A stretch of 64,000 nt of DNA from Streptomyces fradiae (GTDB taxonomy: Bacteria > Actinomycetota > Actinomycetes > Streptomycetales > Streptomycetaceae). The stretch lies in NCBI RefSeq assembly GCF_041270065.1, contig NZ_CP065958.1, positions 682,001 to 746,000 on the forward strand, read 5' to 3'. A model generated the notes under the pieces. The model worked only from the letters and a program-made list of their open reading frames with translations. It had not been told where the DNA came from and did not search any database. Positions 16,839 through 25,077 of the stretch are shown piece by piece. Each line of letters begins with the position of its first letter. Positions within the stretch are counted from its first letter, which is position 1. The translations under genes and the position numbers were made by a program.

Positions 16839-17870
16839 GTGGCCGACATCGCCCGCCGCCCCGAGCACCGTTACGGCAATCGGCCCACCATGAAGGACGT
16901 CGCCGCCCGGGCGGGCGTGGGCCTGAAGACCGTCTCACGGGTGGTCAACGGCGAGCCGGGCGTCACGCCCGACACCGAGCGCCGGGTGCAGGAGGCCATC
17001 GAGTCGCTCGGCTTCCGCCGCAACGACAGCGCGCGGGTGCTGCGCAAGGGGCGCACGGCGTCGGTCGGACTGGTCCTGGAGGACCTCGCCGACCCGTTCT
17101 ACGGACCGCTGAGCCGCGCCGTCGAGGAGGTGGCGCGGGCGCACGGGGCGCTGCTCATCAACGGTTCGAGCGCCGAGGACCCCGAGCGCGAGCAGGAGTT
17201 GGCGCTCGCGCTGTGCGCGCGCCGGGTGGACGGGCTCATCGTCATCCCGGCGGGCGGCGACCACCGTTATCTGGAGCCGGAGATGCGGGCGGGCGTGGCC
17301 ACGGTCTTCGTGGACCGGCCGGCGGGCCGGATCGAGGCGGACACGGTGCTCTCGGACAGCTTCGGCGGCGCCCGGGCGGGCGTGGCGCACCTGATCGCGC
17401 ACGGGCACCGGCGGATCGGCTTCATCGGCGACAGCCCGCGCATCCACACCGCGACGGAGCGGCTGCGCGGCTACCGGGCGGCGATGGAGGACGCGGGGCT
17501 CGATGTCGCCGAGGGGTGGGTGTCGCTCGGGCCGACGGATCCGGAGCGGGTCGCGGCGGCGGTCGAGGCGATGCTGTCCGGTCCTGAGCCGGTGACGGCG
17601 CTGTTCGCGGGCAACAACCGGGTGACGGTCACGGCGGTCCGGGTGCTCGCGGGGCGCGAACGGCCGGTCGCGCTGGTCGGGTTCGACGACATCGAGCTGG
17701 CCGATCTGCTGGGCATCACGGTCATCGCGCAGGACGCGGCGGCGCTCGGCCGCACGGCGGCGCAGCGGCTGTTCCGGCGCCTCGACGGGGTGGCCGGGGC
17801 GCCGGAGACGACGGTCCTCGCGACGCGGCTGATCGCCCGGGGCTCGGGCGAGATCGCGCCGCCGGCCTGA
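16839..17870 (+). CDS. LacI family transcriptional regulator
   Basis: A 343-residue repressor. The N-terminal HTH reads TMKDVAARAGVGLKTVSRVV (about residues 17-36) with the hinge motif NDSARVLRKGRTASVGLVL, followed by a periplasmic-binding-protein-like effector domain. The GTG at 16839 has a good ACGGAGGAAC ribosome binding site about 10 bases upstream. It diverges from the ROK kinase and very likely binds the GACAACGTTGTC palindrome between them. The effector is unknown. The first unit of a 15-bp tandem repeat contains its stop codon. Confidence 0.9.
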   Translation: MADIARRPEHRYGNRPTMKDVAARAGVGLKTVSRVVNGEPGVTPDTERRVQEAIESLGFRRNDSARVLRKGRTASVGLVLEDLADPFYGPLSRAVEEVARAHGALLINGSSAEDPEREQELALALCARRVDGLIVIPAGGDHRYLEPEMRAGVATVFVDRPAGRIEADTVLSDSFGGARAGVAHLIAHGHRRIGFIGDSPRIHTATERLRGYRAAMEDAGLDVAEGWVSLGPTDPERVAAAVEAMLSGPEPVTALFAGNNRVTVTAVRVLAGRERPVALVGFDDIELADLLGITVIAQDAAALGRTAAQRLFRRLDGVAGAPETTVLATRLIARGSGEIAPPA

Positions 17871-17923
17871 CGCGTGGCGGCCTGACGCGTGGCGGCCTGA
17901 CGCGTGGCGGCCTGACGCGCGCG
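17864..17923. repeat. 15-bp tandem repeat, about four units
   Basis: Three exact units of GGCCTGACGCGTGGC and a fourth that diverges at its end. The array begins inside the last codons of the LacI gene and fills most of the gap to the kinase gene. Copy number is likely to vary between strains. Confidence 0.8.
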
Positions 17924-17933
17924 GAGGCCGGGT

Positions 17934-20181
17934 TCAGCAGATCGGGAGGCCCGGCACCGGCTGGTCGTTGTTGCCGCCCTTGATGTAGACGACGCTGAAG
18001 TACACGTTGGTGTTGCCGCTGTCGTCGTCGGTCCTGGCCCACCAGGTGTTGGTCCACCGGCCGTAGGTCTCGCGGCGGCCCAGGTCGACCTGGCAGTAGA
18101 AGTAGTTCGTACCGGCGTTCAGGACGCCCATCTCGCCGCCGTCGTGGCGGTACGTCTTCTCCGTGCGCCACACCTGGCAGTCGTACTTCCCGCCGCCCTT
18201 CGCGGTGCAGCCGCCGCCGCTCGACGGCGTGGGTACGGGTACCGGCGCGGGCGCGGTCTGGGTGCCGCCGGTGCGGGCGGGCGTGGGTGCGGTGGTCGGC
18301 CGGGTTCCGGGCCGGGCCGACGAGGGCGCGGACGGGGAGGCCGACGGCTTGCCGCCCTCCCGCGAGGGCGTCGCGGACGCGGACGGCCGCCCGCCGGGCG
18401 CGCCCGGGTCGAGAACCCGTCCGGCATCGCCGGTGGGCCGCGCCGACTCCGCCCCGCCGGCGACCGGCTCACGGCCATTGCCCTGGCCGCTGTCGCGGTC
18501 GAGCAGCGCGTACGTCACCCCGCCGCCGACAAGCAGCACGCCCGCGACGGCTGCGGCCACCAGCGCCGCCCCAGACCGCTTGCGCGCGGGCGGCCCTGCG
18601 GGGCCGCCCCGCCCTCCGTACGCCACGGGGCTCGTCGCCGGCGCGACCGCCGGACCGAAGCCCTGGGGCGGGCGCGGTACGGCGCCGGGCTCGGTGGGCG
18701 CCCACCCCGACGCGGCCGGGCCGCCGGCCTCGGGCCGCGACGGTGCGGCGTGCGTTGCCGCAAGGCTGCCGGGCGGCACGGCTTCCTGCGCGGGCGCAGC
18801 AGGCGATGCCGTCCGACGCCCGGCCACCGGCCCGGTCGGTACGGGCTCCTGCCCGAACGGGGACGCAGAACTGCCGCCCTCGGGCCGCAGCGACACGACG
18901 CCCGGGCCGGTCGGCATCCACTCCCGCCCGGCCGCGGTGGGCGGCACCGCCGAGCCGCCGCCCGCGACCCAAGGCGATCCGGGTTCCTCCCCGAGCGGCC
19001 CCACCGGGCCGCCGGCCTCCGGCCGGAGCGGTACGGCTCCCTGCCCGGCCTGCGGCCACGCCTGCGCGGGCGCGGCAGACGATGCCACCGGATGCCCGGC
19101 CTCCGGCCGGGGCGGCACCGGCTCCTGCCCGGCCGGCACCCACGGCTGCGTCGCCTCTGCCGGTACGGCACCGGGCGCGCCCGGGACCGGGCCCGCCGCG
19201 CCCGCCAGAGCGGGAGCCCCGGCCGCCGGCGGCGGCGCCACGCCCGGCCCCGCCGCCGCACGCCTGGCCTCCGGCCGGGGCGGTACGTGCTCCTGTGCGG
19301 TAGGCGTCCACGGCTGCACCGGGACCGCCGAGGCCGGCTCCTCGGTCCCCGCCGCCACCGCCCGCAGCAGCCCCGCCGCCGTTCTCGCGTCCGGGCGGCG
19401 GGTGGGGTCCTTCTCCAGGAGGCGGAGCAGGACCGGGGTCAGGGGGCCGGCGTGGTGGGGGGGTGGGGAGGGGGTCGACGACGATGGCGTTGAGCGTGGA
19501 CCAGGTGGAGGTGCGGCGGAAGGGGGAGGCGCCCTCGACCGCCGCGTAGAGGGTGGCGCCGAGGGCCCAGACGTCGGAGGGCGGGCCCGGCTGCTGTCCC
19601 TGGGCGCGTTCGGGGGCCAGGTAGTCGAGGGAGCCGACGATCTCGCCGCTGCGGGTGAGGTGGGTGGCGGAGCCGTCGCCAGGGTCGTCCATCGCGGCGA
19701 TGCCGAAGTCCGTCAGGACGACCCGCCCACCGCGGTCGAGGAGCACGTTGCCCGGCTTGACGTCGCGGTGCAGCACGCCCGCCTCGTGCGCGGCGGCGAG
19801 CGCCTCCAGGACGGCGGCGCCGATGCCGGCCGCCTCCCGCGGGTCGAGGACACCGCGTTCGCCGAGCACGCCGTCGAGGGACGGTCCTTCGACGAGCTCC
19901 ATGACGATGACGGGCCGGCCCTGATGCTCGGTCACGTCGTGGACGGCGACCACTCCGGGGTGGCGGACCCGGGCCGCCGCCCGCGCCTCGCGCTGCATGC
20001 GCAGCCGCAGCTCTTCCAGCTCCGGCCCCGACGCGTCGTTGTAGGTGCGCAGTTCCTTGACGGCCACCTCGCGGCCGAGGACCTCGTCGACCGCGCGCCA
20101 GACGACCCCCATGCCGCCGCGGCCGAGTTGGCCCACCAGACGGTAGCGGCCGGCCAGCCGCTCGTACTCCCCCGAAGACAC
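17934..20181 (-). pseudogene. Receptor-type Ser/Thr protein kinase, frameshifted
   Basis: The N-terminal kinase domain is intact up to about residue 240: GQLGRGGMGVVWRA glycine loop, catalytic Lys42, HRDVKPGN with Asp140, DFG at 158-160 and SLDYLAPE. In a C7 tract (19457-19463) the frame is lost. Removing one C restores HHAGPLTPVLL, LLEKDPTRRPDA and a continuous tail ending at 17934. That tail has degenerate Pro/Glu/Arg-rich repeats, one membrane segment (about 18505-18570) and an extracellular Cys-containing domain of about 85 residues. The GTG at 20181 is the likely start. It could be a true mutation, a sequencing error in the homopolymer, or slippage. Confidence 0.8.
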
Positions 20182-20268
20182 CCGTGCCCCGTTCCTCTGT
20201 CGGCTGCGATGAACGCGTACAGAGTACGGGGCACGGGGCACGGACCGTGGCCCTGCGCGGGCCGAGGG

Positions 20269-21558
20269 TTACTGGGCGGTCGCCGTCAGGTCGCCGCGGC
20301 GCGGGGCCGCGAACCGCTCCAGGTCGGCGCGGGTCAGCCCGGTGAGGGCGTCGACCTCGGCGGTGTCGAGGGCGCCGCACTGCAGGCCGCGGAGCAGGTA
20401 GGAGGAGAGCGCCTTGGCGGTGGCGGGCTCGTCCATGACGTCGCCGCCGGCGTGGTTGGCGTAGGCGGAGAGGCGCTTGGCGGCGGTCTCGTAGCCCTCG
20501 CGGTAGAAGGCGAAGACGGCGGCGTAGCGGGTGGGGATGTGGCCCGGGTGCATGTCCCAGCCCTGGTAGTAGGCGCGGGCCAGGGCGCGGCGGGTGAGGC
20601 CGTAGTGGAGCTTCCAGGCCTCGTGGACGTGGGCGGTGGAGCCGACCGGGAGGACGTTGGTGGAGCCGTCGGAGACGCGGACGCCGGTGCCGGCCGCCGC
20701 GACCTGCATGATCGCCTTGGCGTGGTCGGCGGCCGGGTGGTCGCTGGCCTGGTAGGCGGCGGAGACGCCGAGGCAGGCGCTGTAGTCGAAGGTGCCGTAG
20801 TGCAGGCCGGTGGCGCGGCCCTCGGCGGCGTCGATCATGCGGGCGACGGTGGCGGTGCCGTCGGCGGCGAGGATGGCCTGGCTGGTCTCGATCTGGATCT
20901 CGAAGCCCAGTCGGCCCTCGTCGAGGCCGTGGGCCTTCTCGAAGGCCTCCAGGAGGCGGACGAAGGCGGTGACCTGCTCGGGGTAGGTGACCTTGGGGAG
21001 GGTGAGGACGAGGCCGTCGGGCAGCCCGCCGTGCTCCATGAGGCCGGTGAGGAAGACGTCGGTGGTGCGGATGCCGCGGTCGCGTACGGCGGACTCCATG
21101 CACTTCATCCGGATGCCCATGTACGGGGCGGCGCTGAGGTCCGCGTAGGCCTCGGTGACGATCCGGGCGGCGCGGGCGGCGTCGTGGTCCTCGTCCGTAC
21201 CCGCGTAGCCGTCCTCGAAGTCGACGCGGAGGTCCTCGATGGGCTCGCGCTCCAGCTTGGCGCGGACCCGGCCGTAGACGTCCTCGGCGAGCTCGTCGGC
21301 GAGGCCGAGGACGCGGGCGAAGGTGGCGGCGTCCGGGGCGTGCTCGTCGAGGGCGGCGAGGGCCTGGTCGCCCCAGGAGCGGATGGTGCCGGCGTCGAAG
21401 ACGTTGCCCGGGACGTAGACGGTGTGGACGGGCTGGCGGGTGCCGGGGTCTCCCGGGTAGCGACGGTCCAGCTCTGCGTCCACGGTGGCGAGGGAGGCGC
21501 TGATGCCCTCGCTGACCGCGCCCGCGAGGCTCGTCGACACCTTCTCCTGCTGACCCAT
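20269..21558 (-). CDS. HpcH/HpaI aldolase/citrate lyase-type enzyme (DUF6986)
   Basis: A 429-residue TIM-barrel protein related to citrate lyase beta and malate synthase-like enzymes. Recognisable parts are RVDFEDGYAG (acidic metal-binding region), LVLTLPKVTYPEQV, FEIQIETSQAIL and GLHYGTFDYSACLG. The family acts on CoA thioesters or 2-oxo acids with Mg2+; the exact reaction is unproven. The ATG at 21558 has an AGGAGG ribosome binding site 7 bases upstream, whereas an earlier GTG would sit inside the operator. A dyad lies just upstream. Confidence 0.78.
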   Translation of the reverse strand: MGQQEKVSTSLAGAVSEGISASLATVDAELDRRYPGDPGTRQPVHTVYVPGNVFDAGTIRSWGDQALAALDEHAPDAATFARVLGLADELAEDVYGRVRAKLEREPIEDLRVDFEDGYAGTDEDHDAARAARIVTEAYADLSAAPYMGIRMKCMESAVRDRGIRTTDVFLTGLMEHGGLPDGLVLTLPKVTYPEQVTAFVRLLEAFEKAHGLDEGRLGFEIQIETSQAILAADGTATVARMIDAAEGRATGLHYGTFDYSACLGVSAAYQASDHPAADHAKAIMQVAAAGTGVRVSDGSTNVLPVGSTAHVHEAWKLHYGLTRRALARAYYQGWDMHPGHIPTRYAAVFAFYREGYETAAKRLSAYANHAGGDVMDEPATAKALSSYLLRGLQCGALDTAEVDALTGLTRADLERFAAPRRGDLTATAQ

Positions 21559-21574
21559 CCCACATCCTCCTGTT

Positions 21575-21589
21575 TTCCGCTGCACGGAA
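21575..21589. promoter_or_regulatory. Operator-like dyad TTCCG-N5-CGGAA
   Basis: A perfect inverted repeat, TTCCGCTGCACGGAA, 17 bp upstream of the ATG of the DUF6986 gene and next to its ribosome binding site. The form fits regulators such as the IclR family, but the protein that binds it is not in this window. Confidence 0.55.
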
Positions 21590-21653
21590 TCAACAATCCG
21601 TATAGCGAAGTTAGCCGCCGGTCCGGAGCCGCGTCAATGGGTGTCCGAAACGG

Positions 21654-21692
21654 CCGGGGGCCGCGCGGTGACGATCACCACGCGGCCCCCGG
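21654..21692 (-). terminator. Hairpin terminator of the etfBA operon
   Basis: A 12-bp perfect stem, CCGGGGGCCGCG with CGCGGCCCCCGG, with an inner GGTG/CACC pair, located 20 bp beyond the etfA stop. Confidence 0.75.
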
Positions 21693-21711
21693 ACCGGTAC
21701 GAGTGCGCAGG

Positions 21712-22674
21712 TCAGCCCTTGCGGGACTGGATCTCCTGGGTCAGCTGCGGCACGACGTCGAACAGGTCGCCGACCACGCCGTAGTCGACCAGGTCGAAGA
21801 TCGGCGCCTCGGCGTCCTTGTTGATCGCGACGATGGTCTTCGAGGTCTGCATACCCGCGCGGTGCTGGATCGCACCGGAGATGCCGGAGGCGATGTACAG
21901 CTGCGGCGAGACCGACTTGCCGGTCTGGCCGACCTGGTTGGAGTGCGGGTACCAGCCGGCGTCGACGGCGGCGCGGGAGGCGCCGACGGCGGCACCGAGC
22001 GAGTCGGCGAGCGCCTCGATGATGCCGAAGTTCTCGGCGCCGTTGACGCCGCGGCCGCCGGAGACCACGATCGCGGCCTCGGTCAGCTCCGGGCGGCCGG
22101 TCGACTCGCGCGGGGTGCGGGAGACGACCTTGGTGCCGTGCGCCTTCTCCGAGAAGGAGACGGCGAGGGCCTCGACCGTGCCGGCGGCCGGGGCGGCCTC
22201 CACGGGGGCCGAGTTCGGCTTGACCGTGATGACCGGGGTGCCCTTGGAGACACGGGACTTGGTGGTGTACGAGGCGGCGAACGCGGACTGCGTCGCGACC
22301 GGGCCCTCGGCGCCGGCCTCGAGGTCCACGGCGTCGGTGATGATGCCGGAGCCGATGCGGACGGCGAGGCGGGCGGCGATCTCCTTGCCCTCGGCGGAGG
22401 ACGGGACGAGCACGGCGGCCGGGGAGACGGCCTCGTACGCGGCCTGGAGGGCCTCGACCTTCGGGACGACGAGGTACTCGGCGAACTCGGGGGCGTCGGC
22501 GGTGAGGACCTTCACGGCACCGTGCTCGGCGAGCGCGGCGGCGGTGTCGGCGGCGCCGTTGCCGAGCGCGACGGCGACCGGCTCGCCGAGGCGGCGGGCC
22601 AGCGTCAGCAGCTCCAGGGTGGGCTTGCGGACGGCTCCGTCGACGTGGTCGACGTAGACGAGAATCTCAGCCAT
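21712..22674 (-). CDS. etfA: Electron transfer flavoprotein subunit alpha
   Basis: A 320-residue alpha subunit (FixB/EtfA). It starts MAEILVYVDHVDGAVRKPTLE, and the C-terminal FAD-binding domain has the hallmark SGISGAIQHRAGMQTSKTIV followed by INKDAEAPIFDLVDYGVVGD. With the beta subunit it carries electrons from acyl-CoA and other dehydrogenases to ETF:quinone oxidoreductase. It lies 71 bp downstream of etfB in the same operon, and a strong hairpin follows. A TetR-type palindrome upstream of etfB suggests control by fatty-acid metabolism. Confidence 0.95.
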   Translation of the reverse strand: MAEILVYVDHVDGAVRKPTLELLTLARRLGEPVAVALGNGAADTAAALAEHGAVKVLTADAPEFAEYLVVPKVEALQAAYEAVSPAAVLVPSSAEGKEIAARLAVRIGSGIITDAVDLEAGAEGPVATQSAFAASYTTKSRVSKGTPVITVKPNSAPVEAAPAAGTVEALAVSFSEKAHGTKVVSRTPRESTGRPELTEAAIVVSGGRGVNGAENFGIIEALADSLGAAVGASRAAVDAGWYPHSNQVGQTGKSVSPQLYIASGISGAIQHRAGMQTSKTIVAINKDAEAPIFDLVDYGVVGDLFDVVPQLTQEIQSRKG

Positions 22675-22745
22675 GGGACTTCAATCTCCTGCGGAAGAAA
22701 CGGGGGAGGTCGGGGAAACAGCGAACGGCGCGGTTCGCGCGGGCC

Positions 22746-23531
22746 TTAAATGAACTTCTGGCCCGCGAGGAACTCGGCCAGCTGCTTGCCGCCCTCGCCC
22801 TCGTCCGTGACGATCGTGCCCTTGCTGCGGGCCGGGCGCTCGTTCGCCTCGTCGACCTTGGTCCAGGAGCCCTCCAGGCCGACCTCGTCCGCCTCGATGT
22901 CGAGGTCGGACAGGTCCAGGGACTCCACCGGCTTCTTCTTGGCGGCCATGATGCCCTTGAAGGACGGGTAGCGGGCCTCGCCCGACTGGTCCGTCACGGA
23001 GACGACGGCCGGGAGGGCGGCCTCCAGCTGCTCGGAGGCGGTGTCGCCGTCACGGCGGCCGGTGACCTTGCCGTCCTCGACCTTGACCTCGGAGAGCAGG
23101 GTGACCTGCGGGACGCCCAGGCGCTCGGCCAGGATCGCCGGGAGGACGCCCATGGTGCCGTCGGTGGAGGCCATGCCGGCGATGACGACGTCGTAGCCGG
23201 TCTTCTCGATCGCCTTGGCGAGCACCAGCGAGGTGCCCATGACGTCGGTGCCGTGCAGGTCGTCGTCCTCGACGTGGACGGCCTTGTCGGCGCCCATGGA
23301 CAGCGCCTTGCGCAGGGCGTCCTTGGCGTCCTCCGGGCCGACCGTGAGGACGGTGACCTCGGCGTCGTCCGCCTCTTCGGCGATCTGCAGCGCCTGCTCG
23401 ACCGCGTACTCGTCGAGCTCCGAAAGGAGGCCGTCGACGTCGTCGCGGTCGACCGTCAGGTCGTCCGCGAACTTCCGGTCGCCCGTGGCGTCCGGCACGT
23501 ACTTCACACAGACAACGATCCTCAAGCTCAC
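22746..23531 (-). CDS. etfB: Electron transfer flavoprotein subunit beta
   Basis: A 261-residue beta subunit (FixA/EtfB). It starts MSLRIVVCVKYVPDATGDR and contains the typical VLTVGPEDAKDALRKALSMGADKAVHV and the AMP-binding segment VIAGMASTDGTMGVLPAILAERL. It forms a heterodimer with the product of the downstream etfA, binding AMP while the alpha subunit holds FAD. It is the first gene of the operon. A region of about 200 bp upstream contains a palindrome typical of TetR regulators of acyl-CoA metabolism. Confidence 0.95.
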   Translation of the reverse strand: MSLRIVVCVKYVPDATGDRKFADDLTVDRDDVDGLLSELDEYAVEQALQIAEEADDAEVTVLTVGPEDAKDALRKALSMGADKAVHVEDDDLHGTDVMGTSLVLAKAIEKTGYDVVIAGMASTDGTMGVLPAILAERLGVPQVTLLSEVKVEDGKVTGRRDGDTASEQLEAALPAVVSVTDQSGEARYPSFKGIMAAKKKPVESLDLSDLDIEADEVGLEGSWTKVDEANERPARSKGTIVTDEGEGGKQLAEFLAGQKFI

Positions 23532-23639
23532 GCCGGCTCTCCTACTGCATCGTCATAACTGGGCTGCCTTGTTGCTCGCAGCATAGGCGCCTGAAGGGCG
23601 GGTTTCCGGTCGGGGCGTCCGACGCCCCGAGCGAAATAT

Positions 23640-23683
23640 TACTCGCCAGTACACCCAGTTCGTTACCAGTGAGCAAGCGCTCA
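23640..23683. promoter_or_regulatory. TetR-type operators upstream of etfBA
   Basis: TGAGC-AAGC-GCTCA at 23670-23683 is a perfect-arm dyad resembling boxes bound by TetR regulators of fatty-acid degradation. A shorter dyad, TACT-CGCC-AGTA, lies at 23640-23651. Both are 110-150 bp upstream of the etfB start; the regulator is not encoded nearby. Confidence 0.5.
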
Positions 23684-23730
23684 GCCGTGTGACCTTGCCA
23701 ACGCCCCCGACCGGGCTCGTACGGGAACTC

Positions 23731-24300
23731 TCAGTCGCGCAGGGCGTTGAAGCGCCCCTGGTGGTAGAGCAGCGGACGGCCCGCGCCGTCCGGGTCGCCG
23801 GCCACGGCCTCGGCGATGACGATCCGGTGGTCGCCGGCCGGGACCCTGGCCACCACCCGGCACACCAGCCAGGCGAGCACCCCGCCGAGGACCGGCACGC
23901 CCTCGGGGCCGTGGCTCCAGCGGGTGGGCGCGGCGAAGCGGTCGGCACCGCTGCGGGCGAACGTGGCCGCCAGGTCCCCCTGGTGCTCGCCGAGTATGTG
24001 CACGCCGATGTGCTCGGCGCCGGCGAGGACGGGCCAGCTGGAGGAGCCGGTGCCCACGCCGAAGGAGATCAGCGGGGGTTCGGCGGCGACGGAGTTGAGC
24101 GAGGTGGCGGTGAAGCCGACCGGGCGCCCCTCGCCGTACGCGGTGACGACCGCGACCCCGGCGGCGTGCCGGCGGAAGACGGAGCGCAGCAGTTCGGGCG
24201 AGCCGGGGCGCGGGGCGCCGGCGAGGACGGAGGGGGCCGAGATGGCGGAGGTGGCGGAGGGAATCGTCGGGAGCGTGCGGAGCTCGGGCGAGACCGTCAT
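23731..24300 (-). CDS. Flavin reductase-like FMN-binding protein
   Basis: A 189-residue protein of the flavin reductase-like domain family (split barrel binding FMN). The core runs LRSVFRRHAAGVAVVTA, then GFTATSLNSVAAEPPLISFGVG and HIGVHILGEHQGDLAATFA. Such proteins reduce free flavin with NAD(P)H, often for a partner monooxygenase. The ATG at 24300 (AAGGAC upstream) is preferred over an in-frame GTG at 24354, because the latter overlaps a short leader peptide gene. The leader points to regulation by sulfur or cysteine supply. Confidence 0.85.
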   Translation of the reverse strand: MTVSPELRTLPTIPSATSAISAPSVLAGAPRPGSPELLRSVFRRHAAGVAVVTAYGEGRPVGFTATSLNSVAAEPPLISFGVGTGSSSWPVLAGAEHIGVHILGEHQGDLAATFARSGADRFAAPTRWSHGPEGVPVLGGVLAWLVCRVVARVPAGDHRIVIAEAVAGDPDGAGRPLLYHQGRFNALRD

Positions 24301-24346
24301 GGAGTTGTCCTTCTGCGGGGGCGGGGTGCGAGAGGTCGGGGGTTCG

Positions 24347-24427
24347 TCAGACACCCGGACAGCGCGCGCTCGCGTTGCGGGCCAGGTCCACGTGGGCCCG
24401 GCCGTAGAGAAGGAGTTCTTGAGCCAT
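24347..24427 (-). CDS. Putative leader peptide (Cys/sulfur-type, HVDLxR motif)
   Basis: A 26-codon open frame, MAQELLLYGR then AHVDLARNASARCPGV. It matches the short actinobacterial leader peptides that carry a HVDLxRxxSAxC motif ahead of sulfur-related genes. It ends 47 bp before the flavin reductase ATG. A TTGACT-like -35 (24458-24463, minus strand) would place the transcript start close to the leader's ATG. Its single Cys near the C-terminus is where cysteine-dependent stalling could act. The function is inferred from family knowledge. Confidence 0.65.
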   Translation of the reverse strand: MAQELLLYGRAHVDLARNASARCPGV

Positions 24428-24519
24428 TACGCCAGACTGACGATCGTTGACGTGTGCAGTCAAGTGCGTACCGGTATCTGGGAGCAGCGTCACGGCCCTC
24501 CGCGAACGCCGTCACGGCG

Positions 24520-24843
24520 TCAGACGGCGCGACCGAGCGCGGCGATGACATCGGCCTTACGGGGCTGCCCGGTGGCGCGGCGGACGATCCGGCCGTCCCG
24601 GTCGAGGACCAGGACGGTGGGCGTACGGACGATGCCGAGGGCTCGTACGAGGTCGAGCCGCTCCTCGGCGTCGATCTCCACGTGGCCGACGCCCTCGACC
24701 ATGGCGGCGACCTCGGCGAGGGTGCGGCGGGTGGCCCGGCAGGGCTGGCAGAAGGCGGTGGAGAACTGGACCAGGGTGGCCTTCTCCCCCAGTTCGGCGC
24801 CCAGTTCCGCCACGCCGAGGGCCTCGCCCGGGACTTCGGTCAT
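24520..24843 (-). CDS. Thioredoxin family protein
   Basis: A 107-residue thioredoxin-fold protein. The redox motif is CQPC (Cys32 and Cys35) in QFSTAFCQPCRATRRTL, and the cis-proline motif is VRTPTVLVLD. The CxPC form differs from the canonical CGPC, so its redox potential or partner may differ. There is no signal peptide, so it is cytoplasmic. It is encoded just upstream of the leader peptide/flavin reductase unit on the same strand, 92 bp away. Confidence 0.88.
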   Translation of the reverse strand: MTEVPGEALGVAELGAELGEKATLVQFSTAFCQPCRATRRTLAEVAAMVEGVGHVEIDAEERLDLVRALGIVRTPTVLVLDRDGRIVRRATGQPRKADVIAALGRAV

Positions 24844-25077
24844 CCGCTTCGCTCCTCCTCGTATCCGCTCGGTCGTTCTGCCTGGTCCAGCGCCCGGCGG
24901 GACCGTTCAATTCCCGCCATGACCACCCGGAGTGACGAGAATCTCCCCGTACGAAGCCGTCAGGACTGGTCACGGGCTCCCACATGGGGCACGATCTGCC
25001 CAAAGCCGAAAACCTACGGCCGCGTAACTTCGCCGGGAGAACCCTCCCCGGGCACAGACGTAAGGGGTTCCTCCCAG

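Noticed and set aside
17864..17923. CRISPR-like array
   Set aside because: The units are contiguous 15-bp repeats without spacers; it is a minisatellite.
18469..19450. Continuation of the kinase frame beyond the C7 tract
   Set aside because: It is Gly/Arg/Ala-rich sequence out of frame with the conserved linker, membrane helix and sensor that are encoded in the other frame.
18163..22749. A 1528-codon open frame on the plus strand
   Set aside because: It runs antisense to the kinase, DUF6986 and etfA genes, is Gly/Ala/Val/Arg-rich, has no domain or ribosome binding site, and is a by-product of GC-rich codon use.
24301..24354. N-terminal extension of the flavin reductase
   Set aside because: It would overlap the leader peptide gene and adds a polar, non-conserved stretch; the ATG at 24300 has its own ribosome binding site.
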